A DNA stretch of 9,256 nucleotides. Source: Desulfobacterales bacterium. Its GTDB lineage: Bacteria > Desulfobacterota > DSM-4660 > Desulfatiglandales > JALVZP01. The position numbers and the translations under genes were made by a program. The notes under the pieces are model-generated. The model was not told the DNA's origin and did not search any database. It saw only the letters and a list, made by a program, of their open reading frames with translations. The first letter of the stretch is position 1. Each line of letters starts with the position of its first letter. Positions 6,516 through 9,256 of the stretch are shown in pieces. Location of the stretch: positions 1-9,256 of the forward strand of contig JALVZP010000171.1 of the NCBI GenBank assembly GCA_027037575.1, in the 5' to 3' direction.

Positions 6516-7667
6516 ATGGAAGCATTAACTCCATTTTATGAGGTAAATGAGGCATTAGTGGCCATGGGCGCGGAAAAACTGAATCTCTGTATGCAATGTG
6601 GGATGTGTGCTGGATCATGCCCATGGCGTATTGTAAACGGTCCATTTAACATAAGAAGACTTATAAGATCAGCTCAGCTTGGTGTAGAAGGTGGATATGA
6701 GTCTGATGACATCTTGTATGGATGCACAACATGTAATAAGTGTGTCCTGAAGTGCCCAAGGGGAGTAACCATCATAGATATAGTCAGGGCAATAAGGGCG
6801 ATGATAGCAGAAACAGGTGCTATTCCAGGAGTCTTAAAGACAGCAATAGGAAGTGTCCACAGCAATGGGAATCCCTGGTCTGAGCCAAGAGAAAAGAGGA
6901 TGGCATGGGCAGAAGGACTTGATGTGCCAAGGTTTGATGAAAGCAAAGAATATCTTCTGTTTGTCTGCTGCACATCCTGCTATGATAAAAGAAGCCAGAA
7001 TATAGCAAAGTCAATGGTAAATATATTAAAGAAGCTGGGAGTAAGCTTTGGAATAATTGGAGAGGAAGAAAGCTGCTGCTCAGAATCTATAAGGAAGATA
7101 GGAGATGAAGAGCTATTTACAAATACTGCGACAAAGAACATAGAGCTATTTAAGAAAAATGGTGTAAAGAAGGTAATTACTACCTCTCCTCACTGCTACT
7201 ATACATTCAAAAATGAATATCCAGAGCTTGGTGCAGAATTTGAGCCTATTCACTATACAAAGTTCTTATATGATCTTCTTGAAAGCGGGGAGCTAAAGAT
7301 ATGCAAACCTATCCAGAAAAAGATTACCTATCATGATCCATGCTATTTAGGAAGACACAGCGAGATATATGATGAACCAAGAAAGCTTATTGAGGCAGTA
7401 AGTGATGGAAACCTGGTAGAGATGGAAAGGATAAGGAAAGAGAGCCTCTGCTGTGGTGGAGGTGGTGGAAGAGTATGGATGGAGACAAAGCCAGAGTATA
7501 GATTTTCTGATTTAAGGATACTTGAGGCATGTGATACAGGAGCACAGATCTTGGCAACTGCATGCCCATACTGCATCACAATGCTTGAAGACAGTAGAAA
7601 GACAAAGAATAAGGAAGATGTGATAGAAGTAAAGGACATATCTGAGCTGATAGCTGAAGCAATATAA
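6516..7667 (+). CDS. HdrD/GlpC-like Fe-S oxidoreductase with two 4Fe-4S sites and two CCG domains
   Basis: This 383-residue cytoplasmic or membrane-associated redox subunit belongs to the heterodisulfide-reductase D / GlpC / DsrK-like family. The N-terminus has two 4Fe-4S motifs: C25-x2-C28-x2-C31-x3-C35 and C70-x2-C73-x2-C76-x3-C80, the second followed by Pro. Two cysteine-rich CCG domains follow. The first spans about 147-230, with C151/C152/C155, C187-C188 and SPHC227. The second spans about 270-355, with DPCYLGRH (C276), LCCGGGGGR (C312-C313) and ACPYC (C350, C353). In HdrD and HdrB such domains bind a catalytic or electron-relay iron-sulfur cluster. No membrane segment or flavin domain is seen, so it needs a partner for its electron donor or acceptor. 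Candidates include quinone- or thiol-linked complexes and 2-hydroxyacid oxidases (GlcF/LldE-like); the sequence does not decide. Its TAA overlaps the larC ATG (TAATG), suggesting translational coupling. Confidence 0.9.
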   Translation: MEALTPFYEVNEALVAMGAEKLNLCMQCGMCAGSCPWRIVNGPFNIRRLIRSAQLGVEGGYESDDILYGCTTCNKCVLKCPRGVTIIDIVRAIRAMIAETGAIPGVLKTAIGSVHSNGNPWSEPREKRMAWAEGLDVPRFDESKEYLLFVCCTSCYDKRSQNIAKSMVNILKKLGVSFGIIGEEESCCSESIRKIGDEELFTNTATKNIELFKKNGVKKVITTSPHCYYTFKNEYPELGAEFEPIHYTKFLYDLLESGELKICKPIQKKITYHDPCYLGRHSEIYDEPRKLIEAVSDGNLVEMERIRKESLCCGGGGGRVWMETKPEYRFSDLRILEACDTGAQILATACPYCITMLEDSRKTKNKEDVIEVKDISELIAEAI

Positions 7668-8833
7668 TGATTGCATACTTGGACTGTATTTCTGGAATAA
7701 GCGGGGACATGTTCTTGTCCTCGCTTATTGATTTAGGAGTTCCTACCTCACTAATAGAGGATGCCATTTCCTCCCTGAATATTGAAGGTGTTTCTCAGCT
7801 AAGGATAAATGCATTTAAGGAAGAAAGACACGGAATATATGGAACGAGAATAGAGATCTCCTGTGAGGATTCAAAAAAGAGCAGATCCTTCTCATCCATA
7901 AGAGAGATCATTCAAAAAAGTAACCTTTCATCAAGGATAAAGGAAAAGGCAGTAGAGGTATTTGAAATAATTGCGAAGGCAGAGGCAAAGATACACAATT
8001 CTAAGGTAGAAGATGTCCATTTTCATGAGATTGGAGGAGTTGATTCCTTAGTAGATATCATAGGAGTCCTGATTGGTATAGATCATCTTGGAATAGATAG
8101 AATAATCTCTTCTCCCATTCCACTTGGAAAAGGGATAATAGATTCCTCTCATGGAAAGATTCCTATTCCTGCACCAGCAACCTTGGAGATATTAAAAGAT
8201 GTTCCTATTTATGGAACAGAAACAGCTTCAGAGCTTACTACCCCTACAGGTGCAGCACTTATAAAGGCACTTTCTAAAGGATTTGGCCCTATCCCTCCTC
8301 TTTCAATAAAAAGGATAGGATATGGCATAGGAAAGAGAAGGCTTAAAGAAAGACCAAACCTTGTTAGAATAATACTTGGGGAGCCTTCACATAAATATGA
8401 GACAGATACAGTAGCATTCTTAGAGGCAAATCTGGATGATTATAATCCAGAGCATCTTGGATATGTTATGGAGCTTCTCTTAAAAAAAGGTGCATTAGAT
8501 GTAGGCTATATACCTGTGTATATGAAGAAGAACAGGCCTGGCATCCTGATAAATGTCATCTGCATGCCTGAAGATATGGATAGCCTCATGGATACTATTT
8601 TTAAAGAAACTACTACCTCTGGAATAAGATATTCCTTTGTCTTGAGGAAAAGACTAAGAAGGGAGACAGTAGAGATTGAAACAGAATGGGGAAAGATCAG
8701 GGCAAAAAAGTATTATCTTCCCGATGGATCCTCATATATAAAGCCAGAATATAAAGATTGCTTAAATATTGCAGAAAAATATGGTATACCCCTTCGGAAA
8801 ATCTATAGCCACATATTGAGGAAAGGAAGATGA
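7667..8833 (+). CDS. larC: LarC, nickel insertion protein for the nickel-pincer cofactor
   Basis: This 388-residue, full-length single-frame LarC (DUF111 family) is the CTP-dependent enzyme that inserts nickel into the pyridinium bis-thiocarboxylate made by LarB and LarE. The product is the cofactor of LarA-type lactate and other 2-hydroxyacid racemases. Signatures are YLDCISGISGDMFL (4-17), the metal-binding VHFHEIGGVDSLVDIIG (117-133), SHGKIPIPAPATLE (161-174), ELTTPTGAAL (189-198) and the C-terminal-domain start LEANLDDYNPE (252-262). In Lactiplantibacillus plantarum, LarC is made through a programmed frameshift between larC1 and larC2; here no frameshift is needed. The start overlaps the preceding stop (TAATG) and lacks a good ribosome site, implying reinitiation. 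A strong hairpin covers codons 10-21. larA, larB and larE are not in the window. Confidence 0.93.
   Translation: MIAYLDCISGISGDMFLSSLIDLGVPTSLIEDAISSLNIEGVSQLRINAFKEERHGIYGTRIEISCEDSKKSRSFSSIREIIQKSNLSSRIKEKAVEVFEIIAKAEAKIHNSKVEDVHFHEIGGVDSLVDIIGVLIGIDHLGIDRIISSPIPLGKGIIDSSHGKIPIPAPATLEILKDVPIYGTETASELTTPTGAALIKALSKGFGPIPPLSIKRIGYGIGKRRLKERPNLVRIILGEPSHKYETDTVAFLEANLDDYNPEHLGYVMELLLKKGALDVGYIPVYMKKNRPGILINVICMPEDMDSLMDTIFKETTTSGIRYSFVLRKRLRRETVEIETEWGKIRAKKYYLPDGSSYIKPEYKDCLNIAEKYGIPLRKIYSHILRKGR
7696..7729 (+). repeat. 14-bp inverted repeat (hairpin) inside the 5' end of larC
   Basis: The left arm AATAAGCGGGGACA (7696-7709) and right arm TGTCCTCGCTTATT (7716-7729) can pair over 14 positions, with a single G-U wobble, around a 6-nt loop (7710-7715). 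The hairpin starts 29 nt after the larC ATG and no U-tract follows, so it is not a standard terminator. The right arm carries the only in-frame TCG serine codon I found in larC. It could affect translation, mRNA stability or attenuation; function unknown. Confidence 0.8.
8818..8822 (+). promoter_or_regulatory. Shine-Dalgarno of the radical SAM gene, inside larC
   Basis: GAGGA lies 7 nt before the ATG at 8830, within the last codons of larC. Together with the ATGA overlap it supports the start chosen for the downstream gene. Confidence 0.6.
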
Positions 8834-9256
8834 GGCTATTAATAATTCAGCCAACACACTACTATTCTCCATCTGACATGAGGCTTCATAAGACAAAGAG
8901 CAGGGCATTGATGCCACTTACGCTCCCATACCTTGCTGCACTCACTCCAAAGGAGTGGAAGGTTACACTTCTGGATGAGCAATTGGAGGATATAGATTTC
9001 AATGCTCCTACAGATGCAGTTGCTATAAGCACATGGACAATAAACTCCCTTAGGGCATATGAGATAGCAGATAGGTTCAGGGAAAGGGGAGTTCCTGTCC
9101 TTATGGGAGGACCACATATATACTTTCATGTGGAAGAGGCATTGGAGCATTGTGATGCCGTCTGTGTTGGAGAGGCAGAATATGTATGGAAACAGATGCT
9201 TGATGATTGTGCATCTGGAAGGCTTAAAAAGATATATAAAGCAGATAGATTCCATG
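8830..9256 (+). CDS. B12-binding-domain radical SAM protein, N-terminal part
   Basis: The frame opens at the ATG of an ATGA overlap with the larC stop and runs off the window after 142 codons. The visible part is the Rossmann-like cobalamin-binding domain of class B radical SAM enzymes: MRLLIIQP (1-8), MPLTLPYLAALTP (28-40), VTLLDEQLEDIDF (45-57), DAVAISTWT (62-70), RGVPVLMGGPHIYFH (86-100), and CDAVCVGEAEYVW (108-120). PVLMGGPH and VGEAExxW are hallmarks of this group. The DxHxxG cobalamin-ligand motif is not obvious, as is common for these N-terminal domains. The radical SAM CxxxCxxC motif should lie beyond the window. Such enzymes methylate or rearrange unactivated carbons or phosphinates in cofactor, lipid and natural-product pathways; the substrate cannot be told here. 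Coupling to larC suggests co-expression. Confidence 0.88.
   Translation, partial: MRLLIIQPTHYYSPSDMRLHKTKSRALMPLTLPYLAALTPKEWKVTLLDEQLEDIDFNAPTDAVAISTWTINSLRAYEIADRFRERGVPVLMGGPHIYFHVEEALEHCDAVCVGEAEYVWKQMLDDCASGRLKKIYKADRFH

Noticed and set aside
7185..7200. Apparent missing Cys in the first CCG domain (SPHC rather than CxxC)
   Set aside because: SPHC followed by an aromatic/polar stretch and NEYPE is common in the first domain of GlpC/HdrD-like proteins, so it is not a lesion.
8839..9255. Long minus-strand open frame opposite the radical SAM gene
   Set aside because: It is the antisense shadow of a clearly recognisable B12-binding domain, and its translation is Cys/His/Trp-rich and resembles no protein.

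Overview
The window is a compact, AT-rich stretch of bacterial chromosome. It is almost fully coding, with no RNA genes, mobile elements or CRISPR arrays that I can see. Arginine is mostly AGA/AGG, isoleucine is often ATA and CpG is scarce. An arabinose-5-phosphate isomerase (KDO pathway) points to a Gram-negative with lipopolysaccharide or a KDO-containing capsule. The iron-sulfur proteins, LarC and the cobalamin-type radical SAM protein point to an anaerobe. A Nitrospirota-like, Omnitrophota-like or related candidate-phylum lineage would fit, but I cannot assign a taxon from this alone.

Layout. (1) 1-1890, plus strand: the tail of an Fe-S (Fes-domain) protein, a small exported protein of unknown function, and an ArsB/NhaD/CitMHS-superfamily permease, tightly spaced. 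(2) 1885-6298, minus strand: a four-gene run transcribed kdsD, then a DapA-fold protein, a TrmO/TsaA-family protein, and recD2. Gaps are 10 nt or less and some genes overlap. The run converges on the permease, and both stop codons lie in one 6-bp palindrome, CTATAG. (3) 6299-6515: a short divergent intergenic region with a plausible sigma70-type promoter facing each way. (4) 6516-9256, plus strand: a HdrD/GlpC-like Fe-S oxidoreductase, larC (nickel-pincer cofactor nickel insertase) and the start of a B12-binding radical SAM protein. These are joined by TAATG and ATGA start/stop overlaps, so they are probably translationally coupled.

How the genes relate. The minus-strand run mixes envelope sugar metabolism (KdsD), tRNA modification (TrmO-like) and DNA processing (RecD2). 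Its second gene keeps the dihydrodipicolinate synthase/N-acetylneuraminate lyase fold, but by eye it has lost the Schiff-base lysine and the catalytic threonine pair, so it is probably not a normal aldolase. The plus-strand run after 6516 is a redox and metallocofactor cluster.

The most noteworthy signals are the degenerate DapA-fold protein, a 14-bp hairpin just inside larC, and the coupling of larC to a CCG-domain oxidoreductase and a radical SAM gene with no larA, larB or larE in view.
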